Positions 8,924 to 17,276 of a stretch of DNA of 64,000 nucleotides are shown here, piece after piece (positions within the stretch are counted from its first letter, which is position 1; the number at the start of each line of letters is the position of its first letter). A program made the translations under genes and the position numbers. This stretch comes from Acinetobacter sp. ANC 7912 (GTDB lineage Bacteria; Pseudomonadota; Gammaproteobacteria; Pseudomonadales; Moraxellaceae), in the NCBI RefSeq assembly GCF_039862785.1, contig NZ_CP156795.1, positions 992,001-1,056,000 on the forward strand, read 5' to 3'. The notes beneath the pieces were generated by a model. The model saw only the letters and a list, made by a program, of their open reading frames with translations, made no database searches and was not told the origin of the DNA.

Positions 8924-9550
8924 TTAGAAAGATCTTGGTACATCCGGATGCCCGTAATAACGCTTGAAACGCAGCAGGCGTGTTGGTGTTAATAGGGCAT
9001 CCAAAGGTTGATCCCAAGACTCACGTGGTAAAGTTTTTTCAACCACTTGTAAATCATGTGCCAAACCAAGACGATAGGGCTTTTTATACGCCGTTGCTAA
9101 AGTCCGGTCATAATAGCCCCCGCCCATACCAATTCTTGTACCACGGTCGTCACATGCAAGTAAAGGCATGATCAACAGATCAAGTTTGGAGACATGCACA
9201 CCTCGGTGTTGCAGTGGTTCCCGCATACCCAGCCCATGGTGGGAAAAGCGTTTATTTCGGTATTGATGTGGAGTGATCCGCACCCAGACTAGGTGCTGAT
9301 TCATATTACAAATGACAGGAAGATAAACCAGTTTGCCTTGTGCAAAACAATACTCGATGAGTAGTCGAGTATGAATCTCGCCAAAGGCATCTAAATACAA
9401 ACCGATTTTTTTTGCAGATTTAAATTGTGGATTCAGCCTTAACCTGAATAGATTGAGTACCTGCTGGGCCGACTTTCTTTGTTGAAATCTTGATATACGA
9501 CGACGGGCTTTGCGGAGGTGTTTGCGAAGTTCCGGGATGGTCGTAGTCAT
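8924..9550 (-). CDS. fau: 5-formyltetrahydrofolate cyclo-ligase
   Basis: ATP-dependent enzyme (MTHFS; YgfA/Fau) that converts 5-formyl-THF to 5,10-methenyl-THF in one-carbon metabolism. The 208-residue protein begins TTIPELRKHLRKARRRIS and contains the substrate/ATP motif GTRIGMGGGYYDRTLA, both typical. In many gammaproteobacteria fau lies just downstream of 6S RNA (ssrS). Here the same order on the minus strand, zapA then 6S RNA then fau, is kept, but two plus-strand genes occupy the roughly 2 kb between 6S RNA and fau. Confidence 0.93.
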   Translation of the reverse strand: MTTTIPELRKHLRKARRRISRFQQRKSAQQVLNLFRLRLNPQFKSAKKIGLYLDAFGEIHTRLLIEYCFAQGKLVYLPVICNMNQHLVWVRITPHQYRNKRFSHHGLGMREPLQHRGVHVSKLDLLIMPLLACDDRGTRIGMGGGYYDRTLATAYKKPYRLGLAHDLQVVEKTLPRESWDQPLDALLTPTRLLRFKRYYGHPDVPRSF

Positions 9551-9770
9551 AAATTTTAGAAGTTACTTAGTAGGGCGGATTTAGTTTAAGGGATGAAAGG
9601 AGGAAAGTAAAAATGGATATTTAATCAAGAATACCTAGGTGCTGTCTAAGTTGTTCAAGAACCTTTATCGGAAACTACACACCGTTTCAAAAGACCTTTG
9701 TATATTGAATGGGCTTGAGGTCTGCCCATAGTTACATCTGGCAAATACTCAACATAATAAGAATATAAAA

Positions 9771-11039
9771 ATGATAAGGACTAGAATAATGACCAGGAAA
9801 ATCCAACCTTTGACACGGTTCATGCAACTCATTTTTGGCGGTGCAGCACTGATTTCAGCATCAAGTTATGCAGCAACAATGAATCAACCGGCACCTCCAG
9901 GTACCCAACAGGTCTTTTTTGTTGGGAATAATTGGGATGGTACTGTGACGGTCATCAAGCCTTCGGGTAATTTTGAAAAAATTGGTGTTATTAATATGAT
10001 TCCAGATCGCAAAGAGCGCTTACTAGAAATTCACCTAAACCCCATCAAACTGATTGCCTATACCTACATTCAAGCTACAGCGGGCGAGGGTAATGATCAG
10101 TTAGTGGATGATATGTATTCCACTCCGGATGGTCAGTCGGTGGTGGCTTCACGGCCAAGCTTTGCAGATGTGGTTTCAATCAATATTAAAACTGGAAAAA
10201 TTAATTGGCGTAAGCCCGTAGAAGGTTTCCGGGCAGATCATATGGCAGTTTCTCCAGATGGGCAGCGTATTGCAGTTTCAGCATCTTCAGGGAATGTCGT
10301 ACAGGTTTTAGATATTAATACTGGTAAGGAGCTTGGACGTTTTGCAACGGGTGACAAACCACATGAAAATATCTACTTCAATGGAGGCAGTAAAATTATA
10401 AACTCTGCCATTGGTAATGTGGAAACATCGTTAGATGCACAGTGGCAAGACTTTACCAAGGGTAAACGCTATCTGACAATTGCTGATGCCAATACGTTTA
10501 AAGTACTGAAGAAAATTGATTTCCGTCCAGCTTTAGATAAATTTGGTCGTAAAGATTTATCTAATTCAGTTCGTCCAATGGTCTTAAGCAAGGATGAAAG
10601 CAAAATCTACGCGCAGGTGTCTTTCTTTAATGGTCTGATTGAATATGATTTAAATCAAGACAAAATTACCAAGATTGGCCAGCTGCCAGGTAGCAGCACT
10701 ATTCCAAGTGACCGTACTAAATGGGTCAATGATTCTCGCCATCACGGACTTTCAATCAGTGAGGATGGAGAAAAATTATGTGTAGCAGGCACCATGGATG
10801 ATTATGCCACCATTGTAGATCGTAAAACTTTAACAGCAGGTCCACTCATTTCAGCAGGGAAACCATATTGGGCGACCGTAAGTCCAGATGGTAAAAACTG
10901 TGTGATTTCTGAAAGTGAGGCAGATGTTGTCACAGTTATTGATTTTGCTACAGGTCATAAAGTTCGAAGTGTACCTGTAGGCAACCATCCACAGCGTGTC
11001 CGTATCGGTTATGCACCAGCTGACTGGTCTACGCCATAA
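9771..11039 (+). CDS. Secreted YncE-like beta-propeller protein
   Basis: A 422-residue exported protein with an N-terminal signal peptide (hydrophobic LIFGGAALISASSYAA, cleavage after YAA). The mature part is built of repeated blades: VFFVGNNWDGTVTVIKPSG, DQLVDDMYSTPDGQSVVASR, HMAVSPDGQRIAVSASSGNV, WATVSPDGKNCVISESEADVVTVIDFATG. The phrase SPDG followed by a VxVID/VLDINTGK strand is typical of YVTN/YncE seven-bladed propellers. The family is periplasmic and mostly of unknown function; some members bind DNA or metals. A second in-frame Met (9789, MTRKIQ) may be the true start. It sits with the next small gene between fau and 6S RNA, breaking an otherwise conserved neighbourhood. Confidence 0.75.
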   Translation: MIRTRIMTRKIQPLTRFMQLIFGGAALISASSYAATMNQPAPPGTQQVFFVGNNWDGTVTVIKPSGNFEKIGVINMIPDRKERLLEIHLNPIKLIAYTYIQATAGEGNDQLVDDMYSTPDGQSVVASRPSFADVVSINIKTGKINWRKPVEGFRADHMAVSPDGQRIAVSASSGNVVQVLDINTGKELGRFATGDKPHENIYFNGGSKIINSAIGNVETSLDAQWQDFTKGKRYLTIADANTFKVLKKIDFRPALDKFGRKDLSNSVRPMVLSKDESKIYAQVSFFNGLIEYDLNQDKITKIGQLPGSSTIPSDRTKWVNDSRHHGLSISEDGEKLCVAGTMDDYATIVDRKTLTAGPLISAGKPYWATVSPDGKNCVISESEADVVTVIDFATGHKVRSVPVGNHPQRVRIGYAPADWSTP

Positions 11040-11059
11040 CTCAATAACTCATTTAAAGT

Positions 11060-11094
11060 CTTAAAGCTATTGGTCGAAGGCTGATAGCTTTAAG
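11060..11094 (+). terminator. Hairpin after the beta-propeller gene
   Basis: A perfect 11-bp stem CTTAAAGCTAT/ATAGCTTTAAG with a 13-base loop lies 20 bases after the stop and is followed by ATATTTTG. The short U run makes it a moderate terminator candidate. Confidence 0.55.
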
Positions 11095-11116
11095 ATATTT
11101 TGCTGGGATACATAAA

Positions 11117-11567
11117 ATGCTAGATAAAAATAAATCGCTGGGGATGGGCATAATAGCGATATTTTTTTGGTGCTTTGATATTCATCTTTTATTCAAATAA
11201 CGCAGACAATGGCGGAATAGTAAATCCACAAGTAGAAAATCCTCTTTTAGAAACTCAGCAGAGATCTGAATCTGAGGTCATGGTTACAGGCGTGGAAGAA
11301 GATATAAAAACTTCAGAATTAGAACCTGAATTGATCCAGCAACGAGATGCGCTTTATTTAAAAATTTCAGATATCACGACTCAACTCAGCCAAGGACAGA
11401 AGCCTGATTTGCGTATAGTGAGTCAACTTGCAGACGAGCAGTACAAACTGGTTAAAGCTCAGGCTGTAACGACAGATGAAGCAATTGCTACATTGCAATT
11501 TTTAAGACAGGTATTACCGGAAATGGATATGGAGTTAGCGCGAGAAATTAAGCGAATTGAAAACTAA
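11117..11567 (+). pseudogene. Small single-pass membrane protein gene, frameshifted at a T7 run
   Basis: An ATG at 11117 opens MLDKNKSLGMGIIAIFF, then the frame is lost at seven consecutive T residues (11162-11168). With six T the reading frame continues as GALIFIFYSNNADNGG and runs to 11567, giving a protein of about 149 residues: a short cytoplasmic start, one membrane helix, and an acidic soluble domain with a predicted helical ending (LYLKISDITTQLSQGQKP ... EIATLQFLRQ-like). I do not recognise a family. As read, only a 130-residue product from a TTG at 11175 is possible, and it would lose half the helix. A homopolymer sequencing error, a true mutation or transcriptional slippage could each explain it. 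Confidence 0.6.
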
Positions 11568-11635
11568 ATTGGATAAAGAAAGGTGGAATTATTAAAAACA
11601 ATATTAATAACAAGTGATTTTTATTTGAAAAATAA

Positions 11636-11822
11636 AGACACTCCGGAGATGCCGCTGCATGTCATTACCCTTGAACCCTAAAGTTCAAGGTGGACGCGAC
11701 GCATACTTGCTGGGTTTCCCACTCGAGGTGGGCATACGCTCTAAATATGCAGAACGCAATCCTAAGATTTAAATATCGGCTCAGGGGAATCTGACCCGCT
11801 GGCGAACATCCCAGAGTTAGAC
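11636..11822 (-). ncRNA. ssrS: 6S RNA
   Basis: Reading on the minus strand, the segment carries the hallmarks of E. coli 6S RNA in order: GGGATGTTCGCCAGCGG, then TCCCCTGAGCCGATATTT, a central region, the CCTTGAACTTTAGGGTTCAAGG hairpin (arms CCTTGAAC/GTTCAAGG), and GCAGCGGCATCTCCGGAG pairing back to the start. 6S RNA binds the sigma-70 RNA polymerase holoenzyme and acts as a promoter mimic in stationary phase. It lies directly downstream of zapA on the same strand, as in other gammaproteobacteria. The ends are estimated to within about five bases. Confidence 0.93.
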
Positions 11823-11917
11823 TTAGTATAACTGATAATGCTTAGGAGACAACTGAATGCTGTGTTGGAACTGTAAACTTGACCGTTGATCGGATGAAGT
11901 TTAAACAAAAATTCTGT

Positions 11918-12205
11918 TTATTCAGCGAGTTCCTCAACCTCTTCTAAAATAGTTTGTAACAAACGTTCACAGTGTGCGTACTGCTGCAAAGACTTGTTCA
12001 TGGTCAGCACTTCCTGCATCAGCTCCAGCGCCACCATAATCACCAGTTTAATTGGTTCCATACGTGGTGCTTTACGACGAAATTCATCGTATTTCTCATT
12101 CAATAATTCTGCAGCACGTTCCAGTTCTTCACGCTGATCTGCGGTAGATGCCAGACGGAAACTGTGGCCCAGCACTCTTAAATCAATAGTGATCTGTTCA
12201 CTCAT
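11918..12205 (-). CDS. zapA: Cell division protein ZapA
   Basis: A 95-residue cytosolic protein that binds FtsZ and cross-links protofilaments in the Z ring. The N-terminal domain (ITIDLRVLGHSFRLASTADQREELERAAELLNEKYDEFR) and the C-terminal coiled coil are typical. The start ATG overlaps the stop of the upstream coiled-coil gene by four bases, so the two are translationally coupled. 6S RNA follows about 95 bases downstream. Confidence 0.93.
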   Translation of the reverse strand: MSEQITIDLRVLGHSFRLASTADQREELERAAELLNEKYDEFRRKAPRMEPIKLVIMVALELMQEVLTMNKSLQQYAHCERLLQTILEEVEELAE

Positions 12206-12759
12206 GTTGATGCTTCCTCAGTCGATTCGGTTGGATGGGCCAATTGTTGAATTTCCTGTGCATGATGATCTTGTGCGGTACCCAGAATCGCCAGACGCTG
12301 AATAATCGCTTCAACCTTGGCTTTGGCATGCTCATTTTTCTGGGTTAAACGATCCGTTTCCTGATGCAGGCGCTGGATTTCCTGATGCGACTGATGTTGT
12401 TCTTGTAGCAGTTTTTCTTTCAGTGCACGAAGTTCGTTACGTTCAGCCAGAATTTCCTGAAAGCGGTTTTTCAGGTCAGTACAGCTTTTTTCCAGACGGC
12501 TATAGCGGTCAGCAAGTGCAGTGGCATCATTATTCAGCTGTTGATATTGCGCGCGGGATTCAGCCAGCTGTTCGGTGAGGCTGTCATTTTCTTGTTGTTT
12601 TTGGCTAATAATGCTGTTTTTTTGACTGATTTCGGCTTGATGTTGACTCACTGAGGAGTCTTGTTCTTCACGTAAGCTGGAATTTTCACTTTCCAGTTGT
12701 GCAAGTCGCGTTTTCAAAACGCCAATATGCACTTGTAGACGCTGTAATTCTTCTAACAT
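12202..12759 (-). CDS. Coiled-coil protein next to zapA (TIGR02449-like)
   Basis: From the ATG at 12759 it encodes about 185 residues, nearly all heptad-type coiled coil (LQRLQVHIGVLKTRLAQLE ... ALKEKLLQEQHQSHQEIQRL), rich in Gln, Glu and Leu. A longer open frame reaches 12936, but the extra N-terminus overlaps the divergent ygfB-like gene and has no coiled-coil character, so I reject it. Small coiled-coil proteins of the TIGR02449 type are found immediately upstream of zapA in Pseudomonas and relatives; this copy is longer than those. A role with ZapA in cell division is inferred from coupling only. Confidence 0.7.
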   Translation of the reverse strand: MLEELQRLQVHIGVLKTRLAQLESENSSLREEQDSSVSQHQAEISQKNSIISQKQQENDSLTEQLAESRAQYQQLNNDATALADRYSRLEKSCTDLKNRFQEILAERNELRALKEKLLQEQHQSHQEIQRLHQETDRLTQKNEHAKAKVEAIIQRLAILGTAQDHHAQEIQQLAHPTESTEEAST

Positions 12760-12823
12760 ATCGAGGTCGCACAGTATTGCAAACAAAGGTAATATATAAG
12801 CAGTATAGAGATTGGATAAACGA

Positions 12824-13462
12824 ATGCAAGACGATATTTCAGGTTGGTCAGATTGGCACCGTAATTTTTCATCAATTGAAGAAATTTCCAGCCCAAGCGA
12901 GTTACATGGCTTGCTTACTGGCATCGTTTGTGTCACTCAGGCACCGACCAGTGAAGAGTGGGTACAGATTCTGGAAACTCTGGATATTCCTGAGCTTAAT
13001 CCTGAAGCGTTGGATCTGTTGACTGGCGAGGCGGAAGACGTATTCCACTCATTGTCTGAAGATGAGCTGGATTACCTGCCATTGCTTCCAGATGATGAAC
13101 ATACACTGGCTGAACGAGTACAGGCATTGGCCGACTGGTGTGCCGGTGTTGTACTTGGTTTTGGTCTGGCTTCAGGTCATATCCGCAGTGATGAACGCGA
13201 ACTGATTGAACATTTACAGGATGTGGCAGCAGTCGAATTTGAAGATTCAGATGATGATGCCGAAGGCGAAGAAAGCTATCAGGAACTGTATGAATTTGTG
13301 CGTCTGATTCCGGTAAGCCTATCTATGGGCCGTAAAAAAGTAGAAGTGGATGAAACTCCATTACTACAACATTTTATTGGGCAGGAACAAACTGAGAAAA
13401 AAGAGTCAGATACCCAGCCGCAATCTGTGGTGGAGATTTTCTCGCCTAAACGTCCAAGCTAA
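12824..13462 (+). CDS. YgfB/UPF0149 family protein
   Basis: A 212-residue protein of the YecA/YgfB type. Matching segments are SSPSELHGLLTGIVC, LADWCAGVVLGFGLA and ELYEFVRLIPVSL, which follow the order of E. coli YgfB (PAEMHGLISGMIC, LAGWVNHFLLGLG, IIEYVRVAAL). I chose the ATG at 12824 (MQDDISGWSDWH) over an upstream TTG. The gene is divergent from the coiled-coil/zapA pair and precedes pepP, the same order as ygfB-pepP-ubiH in E. coli. The molecular function is not firmly known in most species. The C-terminal 30 residues are charged and look disordered. Confidence 0.85.
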   Translation: MQDDISGWSDWHRNFSSIEEISSPSELHGLLTGIVCVTQAPTSEEWVQILETLDIPELNPEALDLLTGEAEDVFHSLSEDELDYLPLLPDDEHTLAERVQALADWCAGVVLGFGLASGHIRSDERELIEHLQDVAAVEFEDSDDDAEGEESYQELYEFVRLIPVSLSMGRKKVEVDETPLLQHFIGQEQTEKKESDTQPQSVVEIFSPKRPS

Positions 13463-13478
13463 ACTCTAATTTAGCTTC

Positions 13479-13518
13479 AATATTCCGGTAAGTAGGATTT
13501 AACTTTTGCCGGAATATT
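13479..13518 (+). other. Stem-loop between the ygfB-like gene and pepP
   Basis: A perfect 10-bp stem AATATTCCGG/CCGGAATATT encloses a 20-base loop and is followed by ATTTTAT. It lies in the 97-base gap between two co-directional genes. It may be a weak terminator or an RNA-processing hairpin. Confidence 0.5.
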
Positions 13519-13559
13519 ATTTTATAGTGAACAACAGCATAGATAAGAAGTAAGGTCCA

Positions 13560-14894
13560 ATGAAGAAACTGACACAAGCAGAATTTCAGCAACGCCGTGA
13601 CATCCTCGCAGGAGAAATGGGGCTACGCAGTATCGCCATTATTGCCACGAGTCCAGTCGCGATTCGTAACCGTGATGCTGACTATAAATATCGTGCTGAC
13701 AGCAGTTTCTTCTACCTGACCGGTTTTGCCGAGCCAGAAGCAGTGGCAGTCATTGAAACGTTTGATACCGAAGAAGAAGGCTACACCTACAGTCTGTTTT
13801 GCCGTGAGCGTAACCGTGAGATGGAAATCTGGAATGGTTACCGGGCTGGCATTGATGGTGCCATTGACGATTATGAAGCAGATGAAGCCTATGCGATTGA
13901 TCTGCTGGATGAAGAAATTCTGGTTAAACTGCAGAACAAGGACAAACTGTTTTATCGCATCGGACACAATGCCGAGTTTGATGCGCGTGTCGCGAAATGG
14001 ATTGCCCAAGCCAATGGTGAAAGCCGTCGGGGGACTTCTGCACCTGCTCAAGTGATTCAGCTAGATCGTATTGTCGATGAAATGCGTTTACATAAAGATG
14101 CCAATGAAATCGAACTGATGCAGATTGCTTCGGATATTTCTGCGGAAGCACATACACGTGCAATGCAAACTGTACGTCCGGGCATGATGGAATATGCGCT
14201 GGAAGCTGAGCTGAATTATGTCTTTGGCAAGAATGGCTGTGTACCATCCTATAACAGTATTGTTGGCGGCGGTGAAAATGCCTGCATTCTGCACTATGTC
14301 GAAAATGATAAAGAGCTGAAAGATGGCGATCTGGTCCTGATTGATGCAGCTTGTGAATATCAGTTTTATGCCTCAGACATTACCCGTACTTTCCCAGTCA
14401 ATGGTAAATTCAGTCCAGAACAGAAAGCTTTATATAATGTCGTGCTGGATGCGCAGCTTGCCGCAATCAATGCGGTTCAAATCGGTAATTCTTATAAAGA
14501 ACCGCACAATGTTGCGGTACGTATCTTGGTTCAGGGTTTGCTGGATCTAGGCATCATGCAGGGTGATATTGAGGAAATTATCGAAACCGAGAGTTTCCGC
14601 CAATTCTATATGCACGGTACCGGTCACTGGTTGGGCATGGATGTGCATGATGTCGGGACTTATAAAGCCAGTGGTGACTGGCGTGCTTATGAAGAAGGTA
14701 TGGTCGTCACTGTAGAGCCAGGACTGTATATCGCTCCGGATGATGAAACTGTTGATCCAAAATGGCGTGGTATCGGCATCCGGATTGAGGATGATGTCGT
14801 AGCGACCAAGAATGGTCCACTGGTATTAACCGCAAAAGTGGTGAAAACCGTAGAAGATATTGAAGCGCTTATAGCTAAAGCCCGTGCTGCTTAA
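13560..14894 (+). CDS. pepP: Xaa-Pro aminopeptidase
   Basis: Cytosolic M24B metallopeptidase that removes an N-terminal residue preceding proline. It has 444 residues, close to E. coli PepP (441). The N-terminal domain contains YKYRADSSFFYLTGFAEPEA. The C-terminal pita-bread domain shows the dimetal ligands: the two aspartates of LIDAACEYQFYASDITRTFP, the histidine of FYMHGTGHWLGMDVHD, the glutamate of VVTVEPGLYI and the glutamate of GIRIEDDVV. It lies downstream of the ygfB-like gene. In E. coli ubiH follows at once; here IS elements and a GGDEF gene separate them by about 4.7 kb. Confidence 0.95.
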   Translation: MKKLTQAEFQQRRDILAGEMGLRSIAIIATSPVAIRNRDADYKYRADSSFFYLTGFAEPEAVAVIETFDTEEEGYTYSLFCRERNREMEIWNGYRAGIDGAIDDYEADEAYAIDLLDEEILVKLQNKDKLFYRIGHNAEFDARVAKWIAQANGESRRGTSAPAQVIQLDRIVDEMRLHKDANEIELMQIASDISAEAHTRAMQTVRPGMMEYALEAELNYVFGKNGCVPSYNSIVGGGENACILHYVENDKELKDGDLVLIDAACEYQFYASDITRTFPVNGKFSPEQKALYNVVLDAQLAAINAVQIGNSYKEPHNVAVRILVQGLLDLGIMQGDIEEIIETESFRQFYMHGTGHWLGMDVHDVGTYKASGDWRAYEEGMVVTVEPGLYIAPDDETVDPKWRGIGIRIEDDVVATKNGPLVLTAKVVKTVEDIEALIAKARAA

Positions 14895-14904
14895 AAGTGG
14901 ATTG

Positions 14905-14936
14905 TAAAAAAGCCGGTCACGTGACTGGCTTTTTTG
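14905..14936 (+). terminator. Rho-independent terminator after pepP
   Basis: The stem AAAAAAGCCGGTCAC/GTGACTGGCTTTTTT, with one G-U pair, ends in a T run 10 bases after the pepP stop. It means pepP is not co-transcribed with ubiH here. Confidence 0.9.
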
Positions 14937-15084
14937 TTTAGGAAAATAGTGTGTAAAGGATCAAATTAAAAGTTCAGTTATTTTATTTCCCGATCAAGAT
15001 CATTCGAAATATCTGGCATTTTTTCTATTCAACTCTTATATAATTTAGTGATTAAAATCTCCCAAGTAGTATTTGCCAATACTC

Positions 15085-16059
15085 ACGCCAATCTCAACTT
15101 TTTAAGTCATTGAAATAAAAAGGACATAACCTCATTTTAAATCCGTCTATGAAAATAAAATTACAGTTATGTCCACTGAAGAATTTATCATCATTGTCTA
15201 TTTAATCATAGAGGAAATTTACCCAACTATAGTCTCTGAACCATTAAGAAAACGTGGTTTTCCACCTGCTTTAACCGATATTGAAATTATCACAATGCAA
15301 ATTGTTGGTGAGTGTCTCAAAATGGATACGGATAAAAGCATATGGATGTTTTTTAAAAACAATTATTTAAGTTGGTTCCCTCATTTAGGTTCATATCCTA
15401 ACTTTTGTAAGCATTGTGCAAACTTATGGCAAGTTCATCAAAAAATCACAGCCCAATTAACTGCACATTATGGTCAGGATCATATTCATTTTATTGATGG
15501 ATTTCCTATACCTGTTTGTCGTTATAGTCGAGCAAAAAGACACAAGAATTTCAAAGAACATGCAGGTTTTAGTTATTGTGCTGCACAACAAGAGAAATAC
15601 TATGGTTTTAAAGGGCATCTTGTAATTAATTTGGAGGGTATGATTACTGGCTATACTTTCGCTCCAGCAAATGTAGATGAGCGTGATGTTGCACCAGAAA
15701 TCACAGAAAATATTCATGGGTTACTAGGTGCAGATAAAGGTTACTTAAGACCCAGCTTGAAAGAATACTATAAATTTCAGTACGTTGATCTACAAACTCC
15801 TTTAAGAAAGAATATGCCGGACTCTAGATCTCAAGAATCAATGAGGTTGCTTATGAGAGCACGAAGGAAAATTGAAACGGTCATTGGTCAATTAACTGAT
15901 CGCTTTAATATTCAAAAAGTAAGGGCAAGAGATTTATGGCACTTATCGCATCGTTTTATCAGAAAGATTTTGTCACATACGGTCTGCGTCGTTATGAATA
16001 AAAAATGTGGTTATTCACCGATTCAATTTGAAAAGCTTATTTAAAGTTGAGATTGGCGT
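15085..16059 (+). mobile_element. IS982-like insertion sequence, complete, 975 bp
   Basis: Perfect 17-bp terminal inverted repeats (ACGCCAATCTCAACTTT at 15085-15101 and its complement ending at 16059) are flanked by a 7-bp direct duplication AATACTC at 15078-15084 and 16060-16066. It carries one intact transposase. Its right end lies 26 bases upstream of the GAF-GGDEF gene start, so it has separated that gene from its original upstream region. Confidence 0.9.
15169..16044 (+). CDS. DDE transposase, IS982-like
   Basis: A 291-residue DDE transposase. The acidic residues are in HFIDGFPIPVCRYSR, LLGADKGYLRPS and RRKIETVIGQLTDRF; the motif EKYYGFKGHLVIN corresponds to the GFKLHLVIN block of IS982. 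It differs strongly in sequence from the IS982 transposase at 2232-3095, so the two are different elements, not copies. Family placement rests on domain order, element length and duplication size; an IS5-type assignment is the alternative. The frame is intact. Confidence 0.85.
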   Translation: MSTEEFIIIVYLIIEEIYPTIVSEPLRKRGFPPALTDIEIITMQIVGECLKMDTDKSIWMFFKNNYLSWFPHLGSYPNFCKHCANLWQVHQKITAQLTAHYGQDHIHFIDGFPIPVCRYSRAKRHKNFKEHAGFSYCAAQQEKYYGFKGHLVINLEGMITGYTFAPANVDERDVAPEITENIHGLLGADKGYLRPSLKEYYKFQYVDLQTPLRKNMPDSRSQESMRLLMRARRKIETVIGQLTDRFNIQKVRARDLWHLSHRFIRKILSHTVCVVMNKKCGYSPIQFEKLI

Positions 16060-16085
16060 AATACTCATAAAGTTGAGTGTTATTT

Positions 16086-17030
16086 ATGCACACCATTAAG
16101 TTTCACAATTTTGAAGAAGCAGGAAAATTAGTACTTCAATATTTGCATCACCACTTTGGTTTCGGGTTATGGATGATCACTCGTTTAGACAATGAGGATT
16201 GGATTATCTTGCAGGCTGAAAATGAAAAATATGCGGTAAAGCCTGGTGATGTTTTCCGTTGGGCGGATTCTTTTTGCTATCACATGGTGCAGGGCGCCAC
16301 GCCTAAAATTGCACCATGTTCTGAGCAAATTGAGCTGTATGCCAAGGCGAAAATCGCCAAGACCTTATCGATTAAATCGTATATTGGGGAACCTCTTTAT
16401 CTAGAAGATGGTTCAATATTCGGAACTATTTGTGCAATTGATAATGAACCGCACTCTGAAGAAATCATCAAAGATGCAGCACTGGTTGAGTTGTTGGGTA
16501 GTTTATTAAGCTCGATTCTGCAAAGTGAATTGCGGGAAAATAAACAGCGCCGTTTACGTGAGCGTTATGAGGTGGAAGCGCTTACCGACAGTCTCACTGG
16601 GTTATATAACCGCCGGGCTTGGGATCAGTTATTGGAAGCTGAGGAAGGGCGCTGTCAGCGTTACGGTCTACCTGCTTCGATATTCAGTATCGATTTGAAT
16701 GATTTAAAACAGGTCAATGATCAGTTTGGACATGATGCGGGAGATCAACTCATTCAGCGTACTGCAGATTTGCTGGTAGAGCATATGCGGGTGAATGATG
16801 TGATCGCACGGATCGGCGGGGATGAATTCACGATTTTATGTCCTGAAACCAAAGCAGCAGATGCGGCAGTTTTATATCAACGTCTGACCGAGATGTTTTC
16901 TGCTGCGGATATTCATGTTGCGATAGGCTTTGCTGCCCGTCAATTAACCACTGATTTGCATGAGGTTTTAATTGAGGCGGATAAGAAGATGTATGCGCAT
17001 AAGAAACAGGCCAAATTGTTGAATGGTTAA
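16086..17030 (+). CDS. GAF-GGDEF diguanylate cyclase
   Basis: A soluble protein of about 314 residues with an N-terminal GAF-type sensor domain (FHNFEEAGKLVLQYLHHHFGFG ... GEPLYLEDGSIFGTICAID), a linking helix, and a C-terminal GGDEF domain (LTDSLTGLYNRRAW, LNDLKQVNDQFGHDAGD, ARIGGDEFTIL). The intact GGDEF predicts synthesis of cyclic di-GMP from GTP. RVND lies five residues before GGDEF, a complete inhibitory I-site (RxxD), so product feedback is expected. No transmembrane segment. An upstream GTG (16077) is a less likely start. The IS982-like element ends 26 bases upstream, so expression may now depend on the element or on a chance promoter. Confidence 0.88.
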   Translation: MHTIKFHNFEEAGKLVLQYLHHHFGFGLWMITRLDNEDWIILQAENEKYAVKPGDVFRWADSFCYHMVQGATPKIAPCSEQIELYAKAKIAKTLSIKSYIGEPLYLEDGSIFGTICAIDNEPHSEEIIKDAALVELLGSLLSSILQSELRENKQRRLRERYEVEALTDSLTGLYNRRAWDQLLEAEEGRCQRYGLPASIFSIDLNDLKQVNDQFGHDAGDQLIQRTADLLVEHMRVNDVIARIGGDEFTILCPETKAADAAVLYQRLTEMFSAADIHVAIGFAARQLTTDLHEVLIEADKKMYAHKKQAKLLNG

Positions 17031-17097
17031 TTTTTATGTAAGAAATGATCTTTTAGAAAGGATTAAAGAGGATCATTATTAGCAATAAAAATATCCA

Positions 17098-17121
17098 GAT
17101 TACTTAGAGCTCTAAGTAATC
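17098..17121. repeat. Perfect 24-bp palindrome downstream of the GGDEF gene
   Basis: The 24 bases from 17098 to 17121 equal their own reverse complement, centred on GAGCTC with outer arms GATTACTTA/TAAGTAATC. There is no U run after it, so it is a poor terminator. It could be a protein-binding site or a relic of a mobile element end; the rest of the 17031-17273 gap shows nothing else recognisable. Confidence 0.6.
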
Positions 17122-17276
17122 AAAGAAAACTAACGTAATTAAAATTTGTCATTTATAACATGACATTTATTCAACATAGATCTACACAGAAAAGGGATTT
17201 TTTAGCATCAAGACTACATATTCGTTCCGCTAAAGCTCGCATAATCTTGGGTGAGAATTAATCAAAAATGGCGAAT

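Noticed and set aside
9600..9625. Strong Shine-Dalgarno (AAAGGAGG) before an ATG near 9613
   Set aside because: The ATG opens only three codons before a stop (ATG GAT ATT TAA); no gene.
12760..12936. N-terminal extension of the zapA-linked coiled-coil protein
   Set aside because: It overlaps the divergent ygfB-like gene start, lacks coiled-coil character, and a good ATG exists at 12759.
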